The notes: generated from the letters alone by a model not told the origin. A DNA stretch of 8,106 nucleotides from Cyanobacteriota bacterium (GCA_027592485.1 JAQCKL010000180.1:1-8106), one strand, 5' to 3'. Numbered from the stretch's first letter, positions 1-6,399 are shown. Program-made: numbers and translations.

Positions 1-90
1 AGTCCGGTTAGGACAAGACTGCGAGCCACTTTGCTTCTGCGCTAGGGATCAGAGCGGTCCTAGGTGTCCGAAGCAAAGTGGCCAGCGCTA
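1..90. repeat. Hairpin-forming intergenic repeat, copy 1
   Basis: This stretch aligns without gaps to 2757-2845: 73 of 89 positions are identical by hand count. Its core is a perfect 13-bp inverted repeat, GCCACTTTGCTTC at 25-37 and GAAGCAAAGTGGC at 70-82. An outer CTG/CAG pairing (19-21 with 83-85) lies beyond a three-base CGA bulge, and the loop holds a smaller CTAGG/CCTAG helix (42-46 with 59-63). The copy starts at the window edge, so its left end may extend further. It lies upstream of the first kinase. No terminal target duplication or coding capacity is visible. It could be a REP/MITE-like element or an RNA hairpin; the family is not one I can name. Confidence 0.75.
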
Positions 91-100
91 TAGAAAGGAG

Positions 101-140
101 GGTAAGGGCAAGCCCTGATGGTGGTCCTTACCGGTCGTTT
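101..140 (+). terminator. Possible weak hairpin terminator
   Basis: GGTAAGG at 101-107 pairs perfectly with CCTTACC at 126-132, with an 18-nt loop, and is followed by a T-rich stretch (GGTCGTTTGTTT). This could end a transcript entering from the left, including one reading through repeat copy 1. The stem is only 7 bp, the loop is large and the T-run is interrupted, so it may equally be an unrelated leader structure. Confidence 0.25.
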
Positions 141-222
141 GTTTAACAATGTCACCCGCTTAGCCCCCGACATTGGCCGGAACCTTGCCTCCTAGGACTG
201 AAGTTTTTCTAGGGTCTGGGGT

Positions 223-250
223 GAGCGTCGCCAAAGAGTACGGTACGCTC
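223..250 (+). promoter_or_regulatory. Inverted repeat in kinase 1 leader
   Basis: GAGCGT (223-228) and ACGCTC (245-250) form a 6-bp inverted repeat with a 16-nt spacer, just upstream of the ribosome binding site of the first kinase. It could be an operator or a leader hairpin. A repeat this short can arise by chance, so confidence is low. Confidence 0.15.
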
Positions 251-265
251 TCAGAGCAGAAGGAT

Positions 266-270
266 GAGGA
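266..270 (+). promoter_or_regulatory. Ribosome binding site of kinase 1
   Basis: GAGGA lies six bases before the ATG at 277, within the purine-rich stretch AAGGATGAGGA. This spacing supports the chosen start of the kinase. Confidence 0.6.
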
Positions 271-276
271 ATTGCC

Positions 277-2235
277 ATGACCGTGGGGGGAACCGGAGGA
301 CAGTTTGGTTTGCTGGGGGGGCGGTATCAGTTGCTGCGGGAACTGGGCAAAGGCGGCTTTGGCCAAACCTACCTGGCGGAAGACAGCAACCGCTTCCATG
401 AGTTATGTGTCCTCAAAGAATTTGCCCCCCAGGTGAACGACCCGGCCTCGGTGCAAAAAGCAAAGCAACTGTTTGAGCGGGAGGCGGGGGTGCTTTACCA
501 ACTTCAACATCCTCAAATTCCAAAATTTCGAGAACTGCTGCGGGTCTACCTGGATGGGCGCGATCGCCTGTTCCTCGTCCAAGACTATGTGGAAGGCCCC
601 ACCTACCACGAACTGCTGGACACCCGCCTGCGATCGGGCCGCTGCTTTAGCGAAGTCGAAGTCACCCAACTGCTGCACCAATTGCTGCCCGTGTTGGACT
701 ACCTGCACAACGTTGGGGTGATTCACCGGGACATTGCCCCCGACAATATGATTTTGCGCAATGCCGATGGCATGCCGGTGCTGATTGACTTTGGTGGGGT
801 CAAACAGCTTTCGACCCTGGTGGAACAGCGGATCACCCACGCCCCAAACCCGACGCGCTTGGGCAAGGTCGGTTACGCCCCTGAGGAACAATTGCAAACC
901 GGTGCCGTTAGCCCCAGTACCGATCTCTACGCCCTCGCTGTCACCGCCCTGGTGCTCCTCACCGGTGATGCCCCCCAAGATCTCTACGATCGCTATAGCA
1001 AGCAGTGGCAATGGCCCAAAAATCTCAACCTCAGCCCCCGGTTTGCCGAGGTGCTGACGCGGATGCTGGCCCCCAACCCCAGAGATCGCTACGGTTCAGC
1101 GGCTGCGGTTATGCAGGCCCTCCACACCCCCAGCACCTACCCGCTGCCCGCAGCTCCGCAGCCGACCTTGGCGGTAGCCCCTGGCCGAGGTGCCATCAAT
1201 ACCCTGCCAGTGGCAACGGCGGCCACCCCACTCCCCCCCCGGCCCAAAGCTAAATCCGGCGGTAGCGGCTGTTTCTCGGCCTTCCTGGGTTTAGGGTTGG
1301 TGGTTGGGGCTGTCGGTCTGGTGTGGTGGGTGGCCAATCGCTGGGAACCGGCGGGCACGGCGAATTCAGGTTCGACCGGCCAGGTGGCGGATCAAGATTT
1401 TGCTAATCCTGATTTTTCCAATGAGGAGCAGACACGCAAGGCGGCGCTCCGGCAAAAACGGCAGAATTTGGGCGTTGATGAACGCTTTTTAGTCGGGTTG
1501 ACCGATCAGCTGTTTTACGAGCGCTACCCTGCCATGGAGGGGAAAGCCCTGACCGACAGCCCTGAGGATGCGGAGATGCGGGCCAATTGGGATGCCCTGG
1601 CCCTAGAGGGGCTGGACCTGCTGGAGCGCAATTTGAATGATCGCGCCCGTCAGGGGCTGGGGGCCTATGGGGCGGGCGATCGCGATCGCTGGCGGCAGGC
1701 GGTGAATCAGCGCTACGTCAGTAGTCGTGCCCTCTACGACCTCACCGATGCCCAGTTTGCTCAGCTCTTCCCCGACCGGGCAAACCAAGACTTTATCGAT
1801 CAACCCATCGGCCAAATTTGGTATGGCCTGGCGGAGCACACGGTGGAGGCGATCCAGTCGGGGGATCGCCTCCAGGAAATTCAGTTTGAGCAGGGGACCT
1901 ATGGCCAGTCGGTGCGCGATCGCCTCGAAGCCGGAGCTGGTCGGGTCTACACCCTCAGTTTGGGGGAAGGCCAACTGCTGCGCCTGAACTTACAGGCTCC
2001 CCAAGGCAGCACCCAACTCTCGTTGTATGTGCCCAGCCCTACGGATGCGGTGCCCTATTTGTTGGCCGACTCCTCAGAGCGCACTTGGTCGGGGGCATTG
2101 CCTCAGTCGGGCTATTACGAAATTGTGGTGGTCTCTACGGGCGATCGCCCCGTGGACTATGCCTTGGATGTGGCGGTGGATAATGTCACATCCACCCCAG
2201 CGGAGCCCCCAGCAGAACCTGAGGAAAAGGATTAA
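277..2235 (+). CDS. Membrane Ser/Thr protein kinase with PPC-like domain
   Basis: Hanks-type Ser/Thr kinase of 652 aa. The kinase domain is about residues 16-283. It shows the P-loop GKGGFGQT (24-31), the ATP-binding Lys47 in CVLKEF, the catalytic loop HRDIAPDN (150-157), DFG (171-173), APE (201-203), Asp216 and Arg271. A Pro/Ala-rich, basic linker (about 284-328) precedes one membrane segment (about 331-353). By the positive-inside rule this puts the kinase in the cytoplasm and the C-terminus outside. Residues 375-530 look helical, and about 534-635 look like a beta-sandwich of the pre-peptidase C-terminal (PPC) type, a likely ligand- or surface-sensing module. Oddity: the catalytic-loop lysine normally two residues after the catalytic Asp is Ala154. 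Bacterial kinases with HRDIxPDN loops exist, so this is probably active but divergent. The domain architecture call is secure; ligand and substrates are unknown. Confidence 0.93.
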   Translation: MTVGGTGGQFGLLGGRYQLLRELGKGGFGQTYLAEDSNRFHELCVLKEFAPQVNDPASVQKAKQLFEREAGVLYQLQHPQIPKFRELLRVYLDGRDRLFLVQDYVEGPTYHELLDTRLRSGRCFSEVEVTQLLHQLLPVLDYLHNVGVIHRDIAPDNMILRNADGMPVLIDFGGVKQLSTLVEQRITHAPNPTRLGKVGYAPEEQLQTGAVSPSTDLYALAVTALVLLTGDAPQDLYDRYSKQWQWPKNLNLSPRFAEVLTRMLAPNPRDRYGSAAAVMQALHTPSTYPLPAAPQPTLAVAPGRGAINTLPVATAATPLPPRPKAKSGGSGCFSAFLGLGLVVGAVGLVWWVANRWEPAGTANSGSTGQVADQDFANPDFSNEEQTRKAALRQKRQNLGVDERFLVGLTDQLFYERYPAMEGKALTDSPEDAEMRANWDALALEGLDLLERNLNDRARQGLGAYGAGDRDRWRQAVNQRYVSSRALYDLTDAQFAQLFPDRANQDFIDQPIGQIWYGLAEHTVEAIQSGDRLQEIQFEQGTYGQSVRDRLEAGAGRVYTLSLGEGQLLRLNLQAPQGSTQLSLYVPSPTDAVPYLLADSSERTWSGALPQSGYYEIVVVSTGDRPVDYALDVAVDNVTSTPAEPPAEPEEKD

Positions 2236-2245
2236 GGCGGATGGA

Positions 2246-2271
2246 GGCGCAGGGGGCAAGGGCGCAGGGGG
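2246..2271. repeat. Short tandem direct repeat between convergent genes
   Basis: GGCGCAGGGGG occurs perfectly twice, at 2246-2256 and 2261-2271 (period 15). It lies in the 67-bp gap between the kinase 1 stop and the end of the small gene on the other strand. Neither orientation has a stem plus T-run, so no intrinsic terminator is evident in this gap. Confidence 0.6.
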
Positions 2272-2302
2272 ACTTGGATGACAGAAACCTACCTGGAAAG
2301 CG

Positions 2303-2695
2303 TTATACCTCGGCTTTGGCAGGGGTTTTCAGAATGTCATCGAGTAACTCACGGGCAGGCTGAGCTTGCTCTAGGGCACTCTGGTAATCGCTGTAGAGCT
2401 TCACCAGCTTACCCAAGCCACCAATCCCCCCCTTGAGGTCTTCGAGTTCCTCTCCTGACAGCATTTCCCCATCTAACAGGCGAATCAGTAGGGGTTTGAT
2501 ATCCCCGACAGACTGGCGCGCTTTTTGCAGCTTTTCTACCGTACTCAATAGGGTTTTGAGGGCGGCGAAGGTATCGTCAATCGCTTGCTCGTCCACGTCA
2601 CCGGTCGGTGTCATGGTGCTGGTCTCCTGGCTGGTTTCATCGGTGTCGGGGGCTGATTGCGGGGCGATCGCGACACCGCCATTGAGTTCTGCCAT
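2303..2695 (-). CDS. Small helical protein of unknown function
   Basis: Hypothetical protein of 130 aa that I do not recognise. Residues 1-40 are low-complexity, acidic and rich in Ser/Thr/Pro, probably disordered. Residues 41-125 look mostly helical, with regular leucines (for example TFAALKTLLSTVEKLQ), a Gly-rich turn (KGGIGGLGK, 88-96) and a final amphipathic helix ending near ELLDDILK. No signal peptide, membrane segment, catalytic motif or cysteine is seen. The start at 2695 is preferred because GGGAG lies five bases upstream; an in-frame ATG at 2707 would add four residues (MGDN) but overlaps that site. It converges on kinase 1 and lies downstream of kinase 2 on the same strand, separated from it by hairpin repeat copy 2. 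The Ser/Thr-rich head could be a kinase substrate, but that is inference from position only. Confidence 0.75.
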   Translation of the reverse strand: MAELNGGVAIAPQSAPDTDETSQETSTMTPTGDVDEQAIDDTFAALKTLLSTVEKLQKARQSVGDIKPLLIRLLDGEMLSGEELEDLKGGIGGLGKLVKLYSDYQSALEQAQPARELLDDILKTPAKAEV

Positions 2696-2700
2696 ATTGT

Positions 2701-2705
2701 CTCCC
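2701..2705 (-). promoter_or_regulatory. Ribosome binding site deciding the small-gene start
   Basis: On the minus strand GGGAG lies five bases upstream of the ATG at 2695-2693. It falls inside the reading frame if the upstream ATG at 2707 is used, so it favours the shorter protein. Confidence 0.55.
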
Positions 2706-2756
2706 ATAAATAGTTAGGTTCTATCCCAACCAACCATAGCGGTTATGGCAGTCGCC

Positions 2757-2845
2757 AGTCCGGTTAGAAAAAGACTGCGAGCCCCATTGCTTCTGTGCTA
2801 AGGACCATTGCGATCCGAGGTGTTCCAAGCAAAGGGGCTAGTGCT
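2757..2845. repeat. Hairpin-forming intergenic repeat, copy 2
   Basis: Second copy of the element at 1-90, in the same orientation. The stem is GCCCCATTGCTT (2781-2792) against AAGCAAAGGGGC (2827-2838), 11 of 12 pairs. Relative to copy 1, one stem position changes on both sides (A-T at 28/79 becomes C-G), which preserves pairing; the outer CTG now faces TAG through a G-U wobble. One inner pair is lost to A-A, and the innermost C-G pair of copy 1 becomes C-C. It lies between kinase 2 and the small gene, both on the minus strand. Confidence 0.8.
2768..2841 (-). terminator. Repeat copy 2 as terminator of kinase 2
   Basis: Read on the minus strand, the strong stem of repeat copy 2, with its outer CTA/CAG pairing, is followed two bases later by TTTTT (complement of 2768-2772). 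It begins about 44 bases after the kinase 2 stop codon. This is the layout of an intrinsic terminator, so the repeat may separate kinase 2 from the small gene downstream. In copy 1 the matching T-run is broken (TCTTGTCC). The long loop weakens the call. Confidence 0.4.
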
Positions 2846-2884
2846 CTGCACTGCCTTTGGAATAGAGTAATTCAATTGTACTAT

Positions 2885-4828
2885 TTAGTCAGAGGTTTTC
2901 GGCGATTGGGGTGGACTCACGGGCGGTGGGGTGGCTGTCAGGGCGTTTGTGTTGCTGGGGTGCTGCTGCTTCTGTTGGGATGGCTGGGGGGCCTGTATTG
3001 ATGTCATGGCCTCGCTCAACACCCGCTGATGGGCATCCCGAGCAATTTGAAAATCGGGTTTGAGGGTTAAGGCTTGCTGATAGGCAGAGATGGCCTCCTT
3101 CAGCTTTTGGGTTTTCTCCAGCATGCAGCCCCATTGGTGCCAGGCCCAGTGGTTTTTGGGCTGGAGTCGCACCACATTACTAAAGGCCACTGTCGCGGGT
3201 TGGGGGCGCTTTAGGGTATCTAGAATGCAGCCCAGCTTAAACCAGGTGACATGATCCTGGGGGTGAAGTTGTACGACCCGGTTGTAGGACAAAGCCGCCT
3301 CGGGGAGATGTCTGAGGCTTTCTAGGGCCATCCCCCGCAGGAGCCAGGCATTGGCATCATTCGGGTTGTCAGCAATGGCCTGGTCACAAGCGGCGATCGC
3401 GTCCCCATAGTGATTCAGGGTATAGAGCTCCTCCACCCGCTTCAAGGCAACTAGGAGCCGTTTGCGATTGCCAAGGGCCAATTGAAAGTCTGGCTTGAGC
3501 TGCACCGCCCGGTTATAGGAGGTGATGGCGGTCTCCAGTTGGTTGAGTTTTTCGAGGATTTGGCCGCGATCGTTCCAGGTCCAGTAGTTATCGGGTTGAA
3601 GGCGCAATACCTCGTCATAGGCGGCTAAAGCCCCCTCAAAACGCTGCAAATTTTCCAGTACCTTGCCCCGCTTGAGCCAGGCCAAATAGTCATCGGGCTG
3701 ATGCTGGAGGACGCGATCGTAGGCCGTAAGAGCGGCTTCGTAGTGGTTCAGGTTTTCCTGGGCCATGGCCCAGGAAAACCAGGCGGTCAGATCACTGGGC
3801 TGAATCTGCACCACCTTGGTATACCAGCGGACAGCGTCGGCAAATTGGCTCTGCTGGAAAAGCTCATCCGCCCTTTCTAGCCAGGTCAAGTAGCCCCCAG
3901 AGGGATCCCCAGATGGGTCCGATGGGGTAGAGGGACCCGTCTGGCCGAGGGTCAGGCCAGGGCCAGAGCTAGAGCGACTGGGGTTGAGGGTGTTGAGGGC
4001 GGTGAAGGCTTCTACCGCTGAGGGGTAGCGCTGACGAAAGTCGTAGCGCACCATTTTGTCGATGATGTCCGCCAGGGCTGGTTTCACCGAAACCAATTCT
4101 CGCCACATAATCTCGCTGGTGCGGGGGTCTTTGGGCAGGCGTTTGGGCTCTAGGCCTGTCAGCGCCTGAAGGGCTAACATGCCGATCGCGTAGATATCGC
4201 TATTGAGGGTGGGCTGCCCGGCCAATTGCTCATTGGGCATATAGCCCAGGGACCCGATCGCCACCGTAATGCTGACCTGGCCATTCATCTCTAGGGGTTG
4301 GCTGCTGACCTGCTTGACCGCCCCGAAGTCGATTAGCACCACCTTGCGATCGCTATGGCGACGAATCAAATTAGACGGCTTGATATCCCGATGGATCACC
4401 TGCTGTTCGTGAACGGAGCAGAGGGTGCCAAGCAGGTCTTGGAGTAAATCAATGACGCGGTCTTCAGAAAGCTGCTGTCCGGGCCGTACCTCTTCGGTCA
4501 GCAGGGTGCCTTCCACATACTCTTGGACGAGATAAAAGTGGGCATTTTCCTCAAAGTGCGCCAACAGCATGGGAATTTGGTCATGGCTGCCCAGCTGATA
4601 GAGGGCATCGGCTTCAGCATCAAATAAGCGACGGGCAGATTCCAAAGACACCGCGTCCGTTGTTCGAGGCTGCAGCCGCTTAACCACACACCGAGGTTGG
4701 CCAGGGAGATGCCGATCCTCTGCTAAATACGTCTGCCCAAACCCGCCACCCCCTAAATGGTAGAGGATGCGATAGCGACCACCGAGAATTTGCTTGGCCA
4801 TAGAAGTTGCACCCGTCAACACTGACAT
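2885..4828 (-). CDS. Ser/Thr protein kinase with C-terminal TPR repeats
   Basis: Cytoplasmic Hanks-type kinase of 647 aa. The kinase domain spans about residues 17-279: Gly-rich loop GGGGFGQT (26-33), ATP-binding Lys50 in CVVKRL, catalytic loop HRDIKPSN (146-153), DFG (167-169), MPNE (197-200) at the usual APE position, Asp211 and Arg267. The catalytic residues are intact, so it should be active. A Ser/Pro/Gly linker (283-312) with a tandem DPSG leads to eight TPR units in two blocks of four, about 315-448 and 465-594. Both blocks end in LKPDFQ followed by a helix, suggesting an internal duplication. The tail (610-647) is Gln/Pro-rich. No membrane segment is seen. TPRs usually bind partner proteins. 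The start at 4828 has AGGGG only three bases away; ATG at 4801 (MAKQILGGRY) is a credible alternative. Substrate is unknown. Confidence 0.93.
   Translation of the reverse strand: MSVLTGATSMAKQILGGRYRILYHLGGGGFGQTYLAEDRHLPGQPRCVVKRLQPRTTDAVSLESARRLFDAEADALYQLGSHDQIPMLLAHFEENAHFYLVQEYVEGTLLTEEVRPGQQLSEDRVIDLLQDLLGTLCSVHEQQVIHRDIKPSNLIRRHSDRKVVLIDFGAVKQVSSQPLEMNGQVSITVAIGSLGYMPNEQLAGQPTLNSDIYAIGMLALQALTGLEPKRLPKDPRTSEIMWRELVSVKPALADIIDKMVRYDFRQRYPSAVEAFTALNTLNPSRSSSGPGLTLGQTGPSTPSDPSGDPSGGYLTWLERADELFQQSQFADAVRWYTKVVQIQPSDLTAWFSWAMAQENLNHYEAALTAYDRVLQHQPDDYLAWLKRGKVLENLQRFEGALAAYDEVLRLQPDNYWTWNDRGQILEKLNQLETAITSYNRAVQLKPDFQLALGNRKRLLVALKRVEELYTLNHYGDAIAACDQAIADNPNDANAWLLRGMALESLRHLPEAALSYNRVVQLHPQDHVTWFKLGCILDTLKRPQPATVAFSNVVRLQPKNHWAWHQWGCMLEKTQKLKEAISAYQQALTLKPDFQIARDAHQRVLSEAMTSIQAPQPSQQKQQHPSNTNALTATPPPVSPPQSPKTSD
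3751..3780. repeat. Perfect 30-bp palindrome inside kinase 2
   Basis: The half-site GGTTTTCCTGGGCCA (3751-3765) is followed immediately by its exact reverse complement (3766-3780), with no spacer; flanking bases (A3750, A3781) do not pair. It lies in the TPR region and encodes about residues 350-360 (WFSWAMAQENL). It could extrude as a cruciform, or fold in the mRNA with a small distorted loop. Function is unknown. Confidence 0.9.
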
Positions 4829-5080
4829 TACCCCTGATCCGACGTTCGCGTGATCGACCAGCAGCCTAACCCTAGACCCTTAATCAGTGGGGGAATACAA
4901 TTTTTTTGCCTGCCCAATAGAAATAATGGCGTCAATTTATGAATAGGCTACCTCATTCATAGTTTGACCACCTTGCGCACAATCTCGCACCCGTAAAACT
5001 GCTCTTCATCAGATATTTACAGAGTTAGGCTATTGATCACATTTAGGATGAAAAACAACGCAATCAGCGATTGATCCAGA
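4829..5080. other. Intergenic region, kinase 2 upstream
   Basis: This AT-richer 252-bp gap must hold the promoter of kinase 2, which is transcribed leftwards. No convincing -35/-10 pair was found. An inverted repeat TATGAAT (4938-4944)/ATTCATA (4955-4961) with a 10-nt spacer could be an operator. On the minus strand GGGTCTAGGGT (4869-4879) nearly matches GGGTCTGGGGT (212-222) upstream of kinase 1. No small ORF or RNA gene is recognisable. Confidence 0.4.
5050..5073 (-). terminator. Weak terminator after the deaminase gene
   Basis: Eight bases past the deaminase stop, the minus strand reads CAATC-GCT-GATTG and then CGTTGTTTTT. A 5-bp stem with a three-base loop followed by a T-run fits a weak intrinsic terminator. 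The short A/T-rich stem limits confidence. Confidence 0.35.
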
Positions 5081-6352
5081 TTATGCGGATGCATCTCGTT
5101 GCCAAGTTGTTTGGGCGGGGGTTGTCGTGGCCAGCACTTTTCCCCGTGAAATTACGGTGCAAACCGTCGCCCGGTACTGAATCGCTGCAATGGCATCCGT
5201 TGCCTCTAAAACCATTAAATTAGCGGTTTTCCCCACTTCAACCCCATAGTGCTTCCCTAAGTGGAGTGTTTTGGCCCCATTCTCAGTAATCATTTGGTAG
5301 CAGGCCCGGACCTGATCGCGCCCGGTCATCTGGCAGCCATGGACGGCCATAGATGCGACTTCTAGTAAGTTGCCACTGCCTAAGCTATACCACGGGTCTT
5401 GGATACAATCGTTGCCCAAACTGACATTAATCCCCTGTTGCCAAAGCTCCTTGACGCGGGTGAGTCCCCGTCGCTTCGGGTAGGTATCGGTACGCCCTTG
5501 CAAGGTGAGATTAATCAGTGGATTGGCCACGATATTGATCGGCGATCGCGCCATAAAGCCCATCAACTTGAAGGCATAGGCATTGTTATAGGAGCCCATG
5601 GCCGTGGTGTGGCTAGCGGTGACCCGATCGCCCATGCGCCGTCGCAGGGCTTCGGCGACGACCACCTCTAAAAAGCGGGACTGATCATCATCGATTTCGT
5701 CACAATGGATGTCGATCAGGCGGTCGTATTGTTCCGCAAGATCAAAAATTCGGTGAACTGACTTCACCCCATCTTCTCGGGTGAGCTCGTAATGGGGAAT
5801 GCCCCCGACCACATCAGCGCCCAATTTCAGGGCTTCTTCGAGCCGTTCAGCATTACCGGGGGCACTGTAAATCCCATCCTGGGGAAAGGCCACCACTTGC
5901 AGCGTGATCCAATCTTTGACCGCTTCCCGCACCTCTAATAGGGCCTTGAGGGGAATCAGGCTGGGTTCGCTGACATCGGCATGGCTGCGGACAAACAAGG
6001 TACCTTGACTGGCCTGCAGCTTTAGGGTTGCTAAGGCTCGGGTTTTCACATCCTCAAGGGTGAGGGACTGTTTGCGCTCTCGCCAAATATCGATGCCTTC
6101 AAACAGGGTGCCGCTTTGGTTCCAGCGGGGTTGTCCGGCGGTGAGGGCCGAGTCGAGGTGAATGTGGGATTCGACAAAGGGGGGACTGACCAACCGCCCG
6201 GCCAAGTCCAGTTCGGTCTCGGCGGTGATATTGAGATGGGGGGCGATCGCCTGAATTTTCCCGTCAGCGATCGCAATATCCACCGGCTCGCCGACTGAGC
6301 CAGCCGTGATGAGTCGGCCTTGACGCAGTAGCACAGAAACAGAATCAACCAT
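5081..6352 (-). CDS. codA: Cytosine deaminase (CodA-type amidohydrolase)
   Basis: Protein of 423 aa, close to E. coli CodA in length and, by memory of that sequence, collinear over its full span. CodA converts cytosine to uracil and ammonia in pyrimidine salvage, in the cytoplasm. Visible active-site residues: His63 and His65 in ESHIHLD, Gln158 in AFPQDG, His216 and Glu219 in HCDEIDD, His248 in SHTTAMGSYN, Asp315, and Trp321 in DPWY. The signature AGQPRWNQSGTLFEGI (72-87) and QGRTDTYPKRRG (285-296) also fit. Oddity: the E. coli GHDD segment reads GNDC here (313-316). The metal-binding Asp is kept but its neighbours are His-to-Asn and Asp-to-Cys, so substrate preference may differ from cytosine. 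The start at 6352 has only a weak GGAA six bases upstream. It follows the EAL regulator by about 70 bp on the same strand, possibly in one transcript. Family is secure, exact substrate less so. Confidence 0.9.
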   Translation of the reverse strand: MVDSVSVLLRQGRLITAGSVGEPVDIAIADGKIQAIAPHLNITAETELDLAGRLVSPPFVESHIHLDSALTAGQPRWNQSGTLFEGIDIWRERKQSLTLEDVKTRALATLKLQASQGTLFVRSHADVSEPSLIPLKALLEVREAVKDWITLQVVAFPQDGIYSAPGNAERLEEALKLGADVVGGIPHYELTREDGVKSVHRIFDLAEQYDRLIDIHCDEIDDDQSRFLEVVVAEALRRRMGDRVTASHTTAMGSYNNAYAFKLMGFMARSPINIVANPLINLTLQGRTDTYPKRRGLTRVKELWQQGINVSLGNDCIQDPWYSLGSGNLLEVASMAVHGCQMTGRDQVRACYQMITENGAKTLHLGKHYGVEVGKTANLMVLEATDAIAAIQYRATVCTVISRGKVLATTTPAQTTWQRDASA

Positions 6353-6399
6353 TCGTATTCCGGGTCAGCTCAGCATTTAACAGGTGCCATCGTAGGGCA

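Noticed and set aside
1..90. Repeat copies as ends of an IS or composite transposon carrying kinase 1 and the small gene
   Set aside because: Both copies are in direct orientation, there is no transposase between them, and no target-site duplication is visible.
160..399. A 79-codon minus-strand frame over the kinase 1 leader and P-loop
   Set aside because: It overlaps the start of a secure gene on the opposite strand, and its translation has no recognisable features.
403..1011. A 202-codon open frame on the minus strand, antisense to kinase 1
   Set aside because: It lies wholly inside the kinase domain coding region, whose motifs are unmistakable. Its translation is Gln/Val-rich with no recognisable domain, typical of a shadow frame in GC-rich DNA.
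1603..1974. A 123-codon minus-strand frame within kinase 1
   Set aside because: Antisense to the extracytoplasmic region; no domain, and the sense frame is continuous through it.
2795..3001. A 68-codon plus-strand frame ending in a hydrophobic stretch (VLLLLLGWLGGL)
   Set aside because: It starts inside hairpin repeat copy 2 and its hydrophobic tail is the antisense of the Gln/Pro-rich end of kinase 2. No ribosome binding site is apparent.
4229..4240. Kinase 2 as a pseudokinase because APE reads MPNE
   Set aside because: The catalytic residues Lys50, Asp148, Lys150, Asn153 and Asp167 are all present, the Glu of the APE position is kept, and this position varies among bacterial kinases.
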